This document shows positions 37,501 through 51,200 of a stretch of 64,000 nt of DNA, piece by piece. The stretch's first letter is position 1, and each line of letters opens with the position of its first letter. Below the pieces are notes generated by a model. It saw only the letters and a program-made list of their open reading frames with translations, had not been told where the DNA came from and did no database searches. The position numbers were made by a program, and so were the translations under genes. Source of the stretch: Capitella teleta (Eukaryota > Annelida > Polychaeta > Capitellidae); NCBI GenBank assembly GCA_000328365.1, contig KB295285.1, positions 108,795 through 172,794 of the forward strand. The letters run 5' to 3'.

Positions 37501-40500
37501 TTGGAAGAATAATGTCCCAGAATGAATTCTGAATCGCCTCTCAGGGGGGTCACTGTTGACTGCTTGGACTGACCAGTCCACAGACACTGTCCCCAGACCG
37601 GGGCTGGACCTAATGACTTGCAAAACCAGCAAATCTCCTGGAAACGCAGATAATAAGAGCAGTTGAAGATAGGCGACTTACCTTCATTGACTAAATGGTT
37701 AGTTTGTTTGAATCTGATTTGACCGCCAACAAAATCATTCGCCATGAGAACGACCTCTACTGCTGCTGCATTTCCTGCAATTGATGCACCTCCATCTGCA
37801 TTTCTCAAACCAACAAAAATGACTTCATCGTCCTCTGGGATGGCATCATCAACAATGCTCAGAGTTACAGCTGCAATAGACAAACACAGCTGAAGAGTAG
37901 AAGTGTAAAGTGTAACACCGTACTCTGCATGCTTTCCCCTGGCTGGAAGGTCAAGGTGGCACCATCTGCAATATAGTCTGCTCCTCTTGAGGCTGTCGTT
38001 CTGTCTGCATCGATGAACCAAGCCACAGAAACAGTGCCTATAGTGCCACCTGCAAACCAAGTTCGTTGACTGGAATGCACTAAGCATAATTGCAGGCGTT
38101 TTACCTTGTCTGTGCACTATTAGCTCCACGGCCAACTTTCCTCTCTCCTCCACCATTACCTTGTGACCATCATCTTGCGCTCTTGGGTCATTACTGTAGA
38201 TATGGAAAATTCCGTTGGCATCATCATTGGCTGCTATGGCAACGGTAGCTTCAATGACGGTTCCCAATTGCGGCAGGTTGCTGGGGTTTGTGGCTGCCAT
38301 ACCGACCAGCTCAACATTGGTGAGGACAGCGGTGAAATATTCTGGTAATTCAGGCAAGACGTCTGAGAGAATTATGACTGGAATGGAAGCCTCAGAGAAG
38401 CCGTCCTCAATGAAGACCTGTCCCTGGGAAGGCTGAAAATCTTTGCCAGGTGCAGCACGTCCTTCGTATAAAGGGGATATCTAATAAAACAAGCACTGAT
38501 CAAATTATCATAATGTTTTTGCTCAGTTCACCATGTCCATGTTCTTTGAGCGGAAAGTGTATCCAGTTCTGTTGTCAAGCATTTCATAGTCGCTTGCCTC
38601 GTACCAAATGCAGTCTCTGGCTTCACTGCTGAATGCGAATGATCTACAGGCTTCTGTCACCAGGCAAATGGATGCACACGACTGCAGTGTGAAGTAATTT
38701 CAATGTATCCATGGCATGTGCTTCAATGAAAGCTCCAACCATATAAGGGTTAACTTGATTTTCCACATCAAAAGTCGTGCCGATGTTTGGACTCGGAGCT
38801 CCCATTTTGCCTTCGTTGTAGAAATCGAATACTGATTGGCTGTTGGAAGTGACGACATCGACTAGATCCAGCTGTCGGATGACATAGGACACCAATAATC
38901 TGCCATAATTTCCTCCTCTGAATGAGAATTATTCATCAGATAATTCAGATCAGATCGAATATTTAGCAACAGAACTCACACACGAGCCACAGGCAAGGTC
39001 TGGGGTTGACTGTCATCAAGACCTTCATCTACAGATAGCATGTGACTGGGAAATTGCACGGTGCCATACGGATTGTCATTGGGAAGCAGCTGCAGCGTGA
39101 ACGTCTTCTTCGTCATGTCGACCACTCCACCATTGTTGGCTGACGTGAGAGTAAAGGTAATATCCTACAAATGCACCATGAGATGGTCAGCAGTGATTCT
39201 TGTGGTGACTTTGATAATAATCTTATCATACCTGGAGACCTTCAGGAACTTCGTCATGCAGCACACTCAATGTGATCATTTGACGAGCTTCATTGCTCAC
39301 GAAATAAACAGTTCCTGAGGTAGGACTGATGTCATTGGACGGTGTCTCTCCTGAAACATAATAGTTTTAAATATAAGATAACGGTAAGCACATGACAGGT
39401 CAGTGAACCTTTGTACGTTGCCTCCCACTTGACAGCCACCACGCCCCTACTGCCTCCTCTACGAATGACGGGAATTTCAACCACGGAGTTTTCGTTCTCT
39501 GTCTCTGGTTCGTTGGCTATCATCGACTCAGATTCAAAACCTGGGCAGAAGCAACCGTGTGATATGCATTCCAATTAAGCAGGAAACACACTAACCAAAG
39601 GATCCGTATGGCTGGTCAGATTCGGTGATTGTGACCACAGCCTCTGTGATGTCGCCAAGGGTTGCTCCACCAGTGACCTGGTCAAGAAGCCTCACCACAA
39701 AGGTTTCTCTCAGCTCAGGTACACGGTCATTGACGATCTCCACAGGGATGGCTTTCGATGTTTCTCCGTTTAGAAGAAGGATATCGGAGGACGGAGATCG
39801 ACTGAAATCCAGGCCATCGATGGCAGATTGCGAGATGGTGGCGTACTGGACTTGGACCTGGTGAAATACGAGGTCACAGAAAGCAGTGGCAGGAAAAGCA
39901 GCTGTCACCGTTCCAAAGCTGCCTCCTTTGCGGACGACCTCAACAAGTGTTCCAATGAATTCTTCGGAAACCATGACTTCCGAAGCGGAGAGCTCAAGAA
40001 CTCCATGGGGATCGTCGTTCTTGTTTATGATAATCTGAGCATAGGTGTCAGTCAGGGATCCTAGCTTCGGCGAATCTTTCACTGCGTGAACAAAACAACG
40101 CATATTGAAATGAATTAAGGAATTGTACTGACCTATAGCGTCCATTCCTAGCAACAAGTGTGCACCAGTGAGACGTGCAAAAATGGTTTCCTCGATTTCA
40201 GGAAGCAAATCCTCCCTGATTGTGACGTTGAAATGTTTGGATTTCTCTCCGGCCTCAAAAACTAAAGACCCTGTCGTGTTGAAGAAATCCGTTATGGAAG
40301 CTCTTGTAATAGATCCAGGAAGGTACGGGAAGGACTCCCAGGGGTTCAGGGTAGAGTAGTCCACTCGCACAGTGCCGTAAGACCCGGACAGTTCACTCCG
40401 CTCCACGGTAATGGTGGCGACTGGAAATGAAATGTGTCATTCATCATACAACACAATAGAAAGTAGATATCTCACCAGCGAAGTCTTCATCCACATGAAT

Positions 40501-43500
40501 AGGCCGCATACTAGAGGGTATCACAAAGGTCCCGTACGGATTATCATTGGCGATTATCTTTAAATTGCTCCTCAATCGAGCCTCTTCTCCTAAAGAACCC
40601 TAATGGACAATAAATCATGCAAAACATTGTCTGTGTGTGAGCCGAGACTAACCCGTGAAACGCTTTTCAAGATGACCCAGAAAGATTCCTCCAGTTCTGG
40701 AGTGACGTCATCCCGCACTCTCAGTACGAGGTCTTTCTGATCTTGTCCTGGGTTGAAGGTCAACGTTCCAGAAGATTCCAAGAAATCCTCAGAAGAACTC
40801 GACTGGATTTCCCACGTGATGTTGACGCTGCCAATTGTTCCACCGCGTCGTGCAACCTTCAAAGGTGGACTATGACACGGGAGGATGACGGGCAATGAAT
40901 TGGGCACTTACAGCTAAGCCGACGTCACTGTACGGCAGCCCCTGCTCTTCCTCTGTGCTTACTTCCTCCACACTCCGGAACAGAGCGTAGTCGGCAAACA
41001 TGAAGACCCCGAAGGCCTGGTCCGAGTGCTGGATGTTGACCTCTACCTCTGATCCGATGCCGATGGCTGCTCCACCCGAGGGGTTCAGCAGCTGCACTGT
41101 GAAGGATTTTGAGCTCTCTGGAATGTCATTATCCAGGATTATGATGTCAATGGTTGCGTAGCGTTGACCGTCCATGAAGCTCAGCAGGTTTGTTTGAGCC
41201 TGTGATGAGGGAGACAACGGATTATTGTAATTCATATTTGATTTATTTGTTAAGTTAGGAATTGATGAAGTGCTGGGCATGTCCGGTGATGGCGGCAATA
41301 ATGCACTTTCCTGTGCCTGTGGTATTTGTTTATCTGATGGTTTCAATGACCGCTGCACACATAATTAAATACTCACCCCAAACACAGTGTATGTTGCTAT
41401 TCAGTCTGTTATCTGAAGCGCATGTTCTATGCCCTTCATTTGGAAGCCATGAATTCCACATGTCTAAATATTGTAGTTCTGTATTTCGTGAATCAGTGTT
41501 TGAGAAATGTTGGCTCAGATGAGTAAGTGATAAATGTAGCAACATCAGCATGACATCAATCCGACAGGAGATGACGGACATTATTCAGCATGAATCAGCA
41601 TTCATCTAAAGGCAAGTGAATGAGCGGCAAGATCAAAGCCTGGGCCTCGTCTATCCACACTGTGTACTGACAGCAGCATTGTTTTCAACACAGCAACCTC
41701 AAGCCAACAATGTTATCATAGCCCAGGTAGTGTTGACATCATTCGTTATCTAAATATTCGCAGAATTTATATCTCAACGTGAAGTCTATTTAATCTCAAA
41801 TAAATTGGAACACCACACACAGAGAAACACACAACACTTAAGTGACTAAACATAATAGTATCATTGCCCGCTTCGTTCCTCCTGTTTACACTGTAACATA
41901 CGCATATAATACACAGCATATAATATATTATATTATAATTTCACCCATGTTGGAAGTTAGAACAATGTAACATGTTCCAGCATTGCAACATATGCCGTCA
42001 TATAAAACGTTACTAAAGCACAGCTTTGATTGGCTCGTTATTTGTGTGTCACCTCGCGCAAAATACAGTGGAGACAATGAAGATACTCTTGAGGCACGAA
42101 GTCAGTGTACGCATGCGCAGAACGGGAGAAGTGGGGACCAGGAGCGGGTGAAACTTGATCCCTCTCATGTCCTCGTGTGATGTTTGTGCAAATGCAGAGA
42201 ATGTCAGTGATCTTCATAGGTGGCCAACTCATTGGTGCATCATACTTTTTGTTAACCTGGAATGGATTGTGCTTTAGATCAAGGGCGGGAAAAAGGAAAA
42301 AGGCGCGAAAAAGAGATTTACGAGGGCGGAGAGCGTATTAATAAGCAAACGTACAACGCGTTGCATCGGCGCCAGATGTCTGCAAAAATAAAGAAAGTGT
42401 CTTTAATGGGCATACGTCAGCTATCTCTGAGCAGATGCTGAGAAATCGGGATATAATTGGACTCACAAAGAACAGCTTCTTCAGCTGAATGTCGCAAAAA
42501 GACCGAATCCTTTCGAGTTTTGGCAGCTTAAAGTTTTTAAAGAGTAAAAGGTCAGAATTGCAGCAACTAAAATCAACTCAACAGACTGCTGTGTCTTCTT
42601 CAACAGTTGCTGTTGCGTAAAAACACACAATAAATTTGGTTGCTCTCGTTTTTTTGATGCTTGTATAGAGCGGTGGTGCTTGATATTTGGAGCAGGGAAG
42701 AGCTAAAGAAGGAAAATGATTCAGGATTTCGTCGGGGATCAGCGCTCAAGACGCGAGGGATCGATCCAACCGAGAGAATTGAGCCCCTATTTTAGCGTAG
42801 TCCTCCAGGGCAGCGGCTTTTCTAATGAGCTCTGCGTTGGCACTTGCATGCTTCTTTTCTGTGCTCATTGATTCGCAGAGTTTTCTTAGTTCGCATGACT
42901 CGCCCTGATTCGCCTTTTGTGCGGCTATTTCTTCATCTGTTCGACATCGACACCGCAGCAGTAGCGTCGTCCAATCAATGCGAAGAAGCAATCTGTTTGT
43001 GAGAAGGAGGAGAAGAAAGAAGAAGCCGCTTCAGACACAGCCCACTGATCACGAGTAGCATCTCTATAAAGAAAGCAGTCTCACTCCGGATCGCGATCAT
43101 TTCCGAATTCCCATCATGTGGAGCAGCAAGTGGAGTCTACTGTTGCTGGCGACGATCGTGGTTGTGGTGAATGTCGATGCGGGAAAGGCACGAGGTGCGA
43201 CCAAGTCATTGCAAGGAGCCAACCAATGCTCGCTGTTCCATGGTGGCTGCAAGTACCAGTTGGTCTTGACTGGATCTAGTTGTTACATGGCCAATGATGA
43301 CCCAAATGTGACCTCAAATGACATCATCGTGAACCCAGAAGCCACGCTTGTGGACAACGTGAAGCAAACAGAGGATCAGATTGAGAAACTTGGGGCCTTG
43401 GAGAACCGGCTGATCAAGATGATGGAGGGCCTGTCTGTTCGCTCCCTGAGGCACATTCGACAGATCAAGAGTGACCTCCGAGAAATGACAGCGTCGATGA

Positions 43501-45239
43501 ACCTCATCAAGATGAAGTCTCGGGGAGGCAAGAAGGGAGGCAGTCTGGAGTGTCCTCCGGAGTTTGTTGGGGTGGGAACTTGGTCGTCCTGCTACCGTTT
43601 CTCAACCTTCAACGCCTCTTGGCACCAGGCTAGGGAGTACTGCTCTGCCTTTGGCGCGAATCTGGTTGCCCTTGAGACGATGAAGGAAGCCTACATCTTG
43701 GACTATCTCATCAAAAGCAATCAAGGTAAGAAAGTGACTGATTTAAATTTTAGCTGTTATAGATGTCGCATTTTCGAATTATCTATAATAATATATTATA
43801 AAATATATCAATAACAAGTTATGCTTTCAAATCATTCCACTGATAGGTGAACAATACCATCCATTACACGAATGTCGATGATCTGCACTGCAAAAAAAAA
43901 ATTGGGATTGAAGGAGAAGAACATCTCTTGTTGCTTGATAATGCAGGGGTTGGCATTGAAGTTGAGCAATCAATGCCAGGGAGATGTGCAGAGATCAATG
44001 TACGCCTCGAGCGACACCTCCTCTAATTGATTTACGCTGCTTTCCTAAGGTTTTTCTTTCTGCTTTCGCTGGGCAATGGGCGACACGCACATCGGTGCCT
44101 GGGGCACGAGCACTCTGGTTAAATGATGAGGCCATTTGCATCATCTGGGTTTCATAATGCACAGCAGCAGCGCCATAAACTGCAATTGTTACTCAATTGT
44201 TACGTGTCAGTGTTTGAGATTGTTTCTCGTGTATTTTGCTCAACCGTGCCACTCTCTTCGATTGATACCAGAATCTTTTTAGCAATCTTGGTATTTCCAA
44301 GAAATCTTCATCCTTCACGGTGATTGAAACAATAAATCCGTATCTGAATACGAGATTTTAGTGCATTAGATTCAAAATTGTATTAATGTCCAGCCAAGTG
44401 CATTTGTATCACCGTCTTTGGTCGATTATATTGCATTGCAAATGATTACATTTAAATTATGAAAATGAAGTTAAGAACGACAATTATTAGGGAAATGCTT
44501 TGATTCATTTGGAATGGGGAAGGGTACAAACAACACTGAACGAATTTAAATCAATCCTGGGCATTGATGCGAGGAGTTTCAAACACTGGTGTTCATTGTG
44601 GCAAAAACTGTGAACATTATTAATTGTCGTGAAAACACTACATGCTCTCTAAGAAACTAATCTGAGAAAATCGGCGCCACTTAAACAACACTCAGCTCGC
44701 AATGTACATGAACTGGACGACTGACTCAGTTTGCCTGACCTTCGATGACCTATAGCTCTGAGCAATCAGCGGACTAAACCCCTTTAACGAGAAGGGATTA
44801 TGTCATAACCCCCTTCTCTTATTCTGCGCATGCGCAGTTCTCTTCCCTGTGCACAACAATCTCTCTCTAATGGCGCTGCTCCAAACAAATCCTTAATTTA
44901 TTTTGATTTAGAATAAGGTAACGGTCAACAACAGCTGACCACCAGCTCTGGACTCGAGGTGCAAATCCTCTCGTTCGATGCAACATTTTGAGCAAATTGG
45001 CAAATTCTATTGATTATCATTGTATAATAATTCTTCTGTTTTTATAACATCTACTCGCGACGTCGTCTGATTGGAAGATTCTGCTTTTATGCTTCAAAAG
45101 GGAGACACCTCAATCAAGTAACATTTCGATTCGATTCGATTGTAACATCAATTGCATCAGTTAAACCACCACGCGGGGCCATTTAAAATAAGGTATTGAA
45201 TAATTATTTTTATTATACTCTAAAAGAGTAAACTACATT

Positions 45240-45271
<32 letters not shown>

Positions 45272-48200
45272 TGGGGGGGGGGGGGGGGTCTCCGATTTGC
45301 AATGCTGGTGGCACGAGCCCTTAAACCGGTGTGTTTCTGCTCTCGTAGTAGAATACCTCATGGCAGATGGCAGCTCTCTGAATTGGTGATTCAGCGAATG
45401 ACCTAATTGTCATAGATGGTGTTTTGAATGAGCCGTTTCGGGTATTTTTTAAGGATATCATTGAAACCACACACACGATCACAGCTCCACTAACCACTAA
45501 AACCGCTCCACTTATTTCTCACCTGAACTTACATGTATAATAAAATGAAAATATGGAACGGCAGCTGATTGGAACCGTATGCGGTTTGCCGAGGGCTGAA
45601 TTTGACTGCGATTCTTTTAATTACGATAAAGCTCCATGGTTACTACATAGTTAGTTTCTCTGGAAGCAATAAGGAGAGTAGATCCCCTGGGTATACGATC
45701 CTCGCTACCCACAATTATATAATATATCAAACGAACAGCAGCAGTTAGAGTAATAATATTGCAAAGATTCTCGCCAATGAGTATATTATGGTCAAGTAAT
45801 GGTCAAGTAAACAAGGATAGTGTTAAGTGCGAAACCTTTGTAAATTCATAATTGCATCTATACACCCTAGATCAGTTGATCTATACACCCTAGATCAGTT
45901 GATCTATTAGCATAGATAGTATAATATCACTCAGTACCCGAGGAAATTTCTTGGTTGTGTTTGTTTTTATATTTTCTCCTAGTGGGCAGAACCGGAAGTA
46001 ATTTCCTAACCGGATATTGAAGGTAATGCAGCTGAATCAAGTTCCAGTGCCTTCGATTTCCCAAAAAAAAGCAACTGTCTCTCGAATATGATGAATATTT
46101 TTCTTCGGAGAACCAAATGATCTGATTATAAAATACGAAGAGTATCAAAAGATGAAGACAAAAGAAAATGATTAATGAAAGAATTTGCACCGATTATGCG
46201 GTCTTTGATCAATGGTTGATTTTCCGATTTGCCCATCGGCTGATCAATTAACATTTCCAGGAAATCGAAACCATAGCAAAGCGTCAATACATTTCAAATC
46301 GGCACGCGCTTCAACCTGTGAGGAAGCAAAATTGTTTCATAATTGTTTTCTCGACACTTCAGAGGATAAAGCTGTCATTTGTGAGGCTCATCGTTCTTGT
46401 GTCGGAGTGAGCGTGGCAGTCGGTCTCTCCGTTCCGCGATTCATCACTGAAACCCATCAGAAAAGCAATCACCCGCAGCTCATTCTATTGGCACAACAGC
46501 ACAAAACTGAATCATAATTTGATTATAACAACCTTAATGTCTCAGGTATGAGCGTTATCATCTCTTTGATCTCGTGTTATTTTCCACAACTATTGATGCA
46601 TTGCTGAGCTTAATCTTGCGTTGAATATGAGGTGTAATCGGAGCCACTGCAAGTACCCGCATTGAAATAAGTCGTGGGTTCTTGGGTCGGAATTTTTCGG
46701 TCCAGCAATGAGTGATTGGCGAAGGCAGGTGTTGCGGTGCAGCCAATCATAAAGGCGTCGATCATTATGAGGGATTTGTGAGCCGAACAATGAGATGGAT
46801 GAAGTAGGAAGCTTGCTTGGTCCATCGCTTCCTTGCCTCGCTTCGACTATTTGCTTTGGCGCCGTAAAAGCTTCTTCGCCACCGATCGTAAACGCTGCAG
46901 CCAAAGATTTGTAGAAATCGCTGCGAGGGCAGATTTAAGGATTCCTGTTATGAGCTGATAATCCCCTTAGACGTGAATCAGGCCTGACCTATGAACCCTG
47001 ACCTCGCACGTTGAACCCCTGGGGTGTCCGCCAAGCACGGCGTAAATCTCGCCGAAGGTGTTCGCTACGTTATCTGAGCGGGAGAACTCGGTGCTGGCAC
47101 TGATAAGGGGGTCGTTCATCATACACGACGGCAGGTAGCAGATCTGTAATTGCGGGAACTTCTCCGGAATCTATGTTCTTGCCTCACAAACCTCCCATGC
47201 GATCCGATTGATTATGAGATTGCGCACTTACACAGCTTCCGTTCCGCCTGTCAATCACTCCACTTTCTCAGGAATTCTGTTCGAGGTCATTAAGGTCATT
47301 GGCCTTGCTATGCCGCACTTTTATTAACACTGACATGCGATTAATCAACAAGGTGTGAATAACACTGATGCCTTATATGATTTGAACACTGAATTCATCT
47401 TTCTTCTGGCAGAGTACCAGACGCCAAAGGGATGGTGGACGAGTGGCAATTACATCGTGCGCAACCGTCGTTGGATGTGGACGAGTAAGCATCACCTGAT
47501 GCCGATGCAGTACTCGCGCTGGGCACCTGGAGAACCGGACGCCCGCTCCACGATGCACTGCATGCTCATGTACAAGGCGGCCAACTACGAATGGCATGAC
47601 GCCATGTGCTCAGACATCCACAATTTCATCTGCGAAATTGAGCTTCTGTAAGCTAACATTTAGTTTACCAACGCAATTATGCATTTGTAGGTGATGTATC
47701 ATAATCATTGCACGGTGTTTTACTGGTTTATATTGGTTACATGTCTTTATTCCTGCAAATTAAGGAAGTTCTGATTGAATAAATGTTCTTTTGTTTGAAT
47801 TTAGAATGATTCACTATCAATAATTTCATCATAGGGATGCATCAATGTTACGCAGTCATCTCCAGTGGGTCTTTGTTTCTACAGATGACAAGCATTCCAG
47901 GACTTAGTTTGAGTCAACAGTAGTCATCAATATTGTACTTGTTAACTGTTGCACCGAGTGATTATCCAATCATTAATTCATGATGCACTATTGGTATGAA
48001 ACAAAAATAGATTTTCGGGAGATCTAGGAAATTGAACCTTCGAGCAATTTGATGCAAATTGGTGAACTGGGTCAATTTGAAGGAACCAAACAATTGTCAC
48101 AATATTGTCCCAACCGAGTATTTGTAAACTTGTATCAATAGCAATGTTCTAGCATCAAATAATCACTCTTAAGACAGACCGCAGTCACACAGTAGAATTC

Positions 48201-51200
48201 ATTACCTGTGCACTACCTGTGTACTACCTGGGACACCTGGAAATAGATCCCTTGGAAGCAAACCACAGGACAGAAACCGAAGCCGAGATGAACACTTTTG
48301 GGGCAGTTTTATGGGGCGTAAAAAGTGTTCTGACGCCTCTGCTGAAACGGAGCAATCAGCGCACAGAGGAGGAGAAATCCTTGAAGAAACTTCCTCGCAA
48401 TTACGAGCCGCTTTCATCTCGGAACTTCCCAATATTTACTGCCCATTTGTCTGTTTATGAAGTAAAGGGCGCTAAAAGTCTTTGAGAGGTAATCATAGTT
48501 CTAGTGTGGTGTTACGAGTGACCATGACATACAATAGTGCTTCACCCAAGGAACCCAGGGAAGGTACACCCATCTCTCAGAGCACTATTCTCCAATGTGC
48601 CAATATAATATTATGATCAAGAAATGATGTGCAGCAAATTTTGATGAGCTTCCACTGGTGGAATTAAACACAAGTGGGATCATCTGTCTTCTGACCTCAA
48701 AATCTGGAGGAGTCTTTCCTGCGCTTCTTGCTGAGCCATCCACTGTTCTCCACTCGACCAACACATCTCCTAGGAGACCCTGAGCCCTTACGACCAAAAG
48801 GCTCACGACACCTTCCTCCTCTAGGACGTTCACCTGGGTAAAGGAAATCGATTACATCACAAATGACATGAATGACAATTAACCTATGTCGTACATTATC
48901 TGTATGCATAATGAAATATTACCTAGTTTTCAATTATAATGTATGGTATTGATTTTCATACATAAAAATGTATTCATTAATTTTTTTTTAGTGATATTGA
49001 TATTTATTATAATTGAACAAACTTTAACGGGTTGAGTCGCAGGAGGAATAATCGGGTCGCCTGGTTGAGGAGGCACTTCACTGGCAGAAAACTCAATCAA
49101 CCCGAACGGGAAGTCGCTCTCGGGGAGGCTGATGTTTTGGGTGTTATGCAACGGGTCGATGCTGGCGCCACTCGTGGCTGTTGACCCAACTAGTCCGTCT
49201 TCAGCCAGCGTCTCCACCAGGTGGATCTCAAAGTCCTCTGGTACTTCCGGTTCCATGTCATCTAGGACTTGGACGCTGATTAACTGCGGAAGGTGAGTTA
49301 AAAGAACGCTAACACGAAACAATCGAGACGAACCTTGAGGCGTTCTCCCGGTTGAAACGTAATCGAGCCAGTCGCGTTTACAAAGTCATCGTGAGCAATG
49401 ATCATTCCTGTGCCGATATCTTTCATGACATTGTAGGTTACCTTGACAAAGTCAGCGTCACCACGTGATCGGCTGACCATGCATTCCACAATGGACGCCT
49501 CCCCCTCGGGTTCAGTGAGTGCACAGGCTCCGCTGAATCCGAAGAGGCCGTTTGCGTTGTCACTCTTCAGGACTGAGGACAAGTCGAGGTCAAGATGAGG
49601 TGAGAAAATTTCGGGACTCACCGGTCAGCACCGCGGAGGAATGCAGGTCAGATATGCGAGCGCCTCCTTTTGCCGAGATGATTTTGACGTCAAATAGTTC
49701 GTTGCTCTCCTCTTCAATGTCTTGTAGAGCCTGGATCATTATGTCTTTCGTTCGCACGCCATCCGGGAAGGTCAAGTATCCGGATATCGGACTAAGATCT
49801 TCAACAGAAGGGGTCAAATATATCTCCCTTACTTCACTGTTCAGAAATAACCATTCAATAAATTTTTCCCTATTACGCAATCTTCCAACCCTTCATCCAA
49901 AGTCCGAGTGAATATCCTCACATCCTGCATTAACCCTTGGTATGCTTCAATTCCAGGCTTCAGTGTTCCAACCAACAGGCTCCCAACACCATCAGCCAAA
50001 CGACTGCCCACTAGCGTCCTGCAAAACCGTGTTTTAGTTTAAGGACATTTTCTCTCTTATTAACCTACGCTGTTCCTATGTTCACACCATCAACGTAGAA
50101 GGTGCAAGAGTCTTCCAGAACAGACGCCACGACCAGATGCCAGCGTCCGTCCGCTGTGTTGCTTTGGGTTGATGCACTTGCGACCTGGTTGTTCTGCAAT
50201 TACATAATGATGATGTCACTCGTGATTCTGTTCAGGTCTTACCGGAGCGTCGACGGTGGAGTATCTGAACTCGATGGTGAGGCTATCGAAGTTCTCGCTG
50301 TTCACTGTGGAAACCTTCAAGGCGTAGAACTGCTGACCGTCGTCGGTTGTTTTAGCCACGATGTATCCATTGCTGGTGGCGGACGTCTGTAGCCATGCTG
50401 AGATGCTGAACCCACCCCTGATCACCGAAGATGACGGTTGGTACTCGGAAGGAACTCTTACGTAACATTCTGGAAGTGGACGAATGGTCAAAAATGGCAT
50501 GCAATAGAAACAGGGAATTCGGCCGAGGTTGACAGCGGACTTAACGCAACTGCAAAACAACAAAGTTGTCTAATACAGCATAAGCAAATTTGGTTTCATC
50601 GGACTTTCAGCAGGCCGCTGGTTATGGCACGTCGACCGTAAGTTGCCACCTCGATAATATGTTGTGAATCGGGCGATACGTTATGTTTACCTGTGCCCGA
50701 ACCAACAACGTTATGATTCATACGCAGAAATAGGTACACGACCGGCATCATCAATTCTGTTTTTCTGATGGCGGTATTTGACAATTGGACATAGTGGATG
50801 CTTCTCCTACCAGTGCAACCGTCGAACTGCAAGACCAGCGTCCCTGTCGATCTCCTTTGTTTGTCTTGTTTCTCGGTCACAGAATCTGGCACCTGGCCAA
50901 GAAAGAGTAGGTCCAGAAGAGGTGGGAATCCGCCCGCACCAGCAATTCTGTAGGAGAACGCTTCCCATGCAACCTACACAGGGATAACAATGCATGTAAT
51001 CATTGAAATACATTTTCCATTCTGCAAAAATGATCATGCATTTCAATGCAAGTGCGGGTCACCCTGAGGAATTTCACGAACCTGGATTTCGTCAAATGCG
51101 CCGTTTTGGCGCTGCACCTGCAAAGTAGCCAGCGTGGACGCCTCACTTCCGGTCAAGACATCTTCTGCTACGCTGATCTCACGGGATTCCAACGGGAACA

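Larger units (their letters stand above)
41200..48695 (-). other. ADGRV1: 7.5-kb ADGRV1 intron that hosts a complete lectin gene
   Basis: Splicing from 48696 (GATTTTGAG then GTCAGA) to 41199 (ATCACAG then GCTCAAACA) keeps phase 0. It joins PPDFE to [14 protein letters not shown], the same continuity as vertebrate PEDYQ-NVAGTLEFQPGERY, so the intron boundaries are well supported. The plus-strand C-type lectin gene at 43116-47651 lies wholly inside. Confidence 0.85.

Noticed and set aside
38640-38780. Apparent frameshift in ADGRV1 before the Cys-rich insert
   Set aside because: An intron with a GTTAAC donor and a CACTGCAG acceptor joins FDVENQ to [12 protein letters not shown] in phase, so no frameshift is needed.
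19000-41000. Many plus-strand open frames opposite ADGRV1 exons, some over 150 codons (for example 35355-35963)
   Set aside because: They are antisense shadows of the conserved minus-strand exons and have no recognisable domains or independent splice sites.
48202-48485. Overlapping 76- and 88-codon frames on both strands
   Set aside because: Neither has a recognisable domain, and the region is intronic sequence after the lectin gene.
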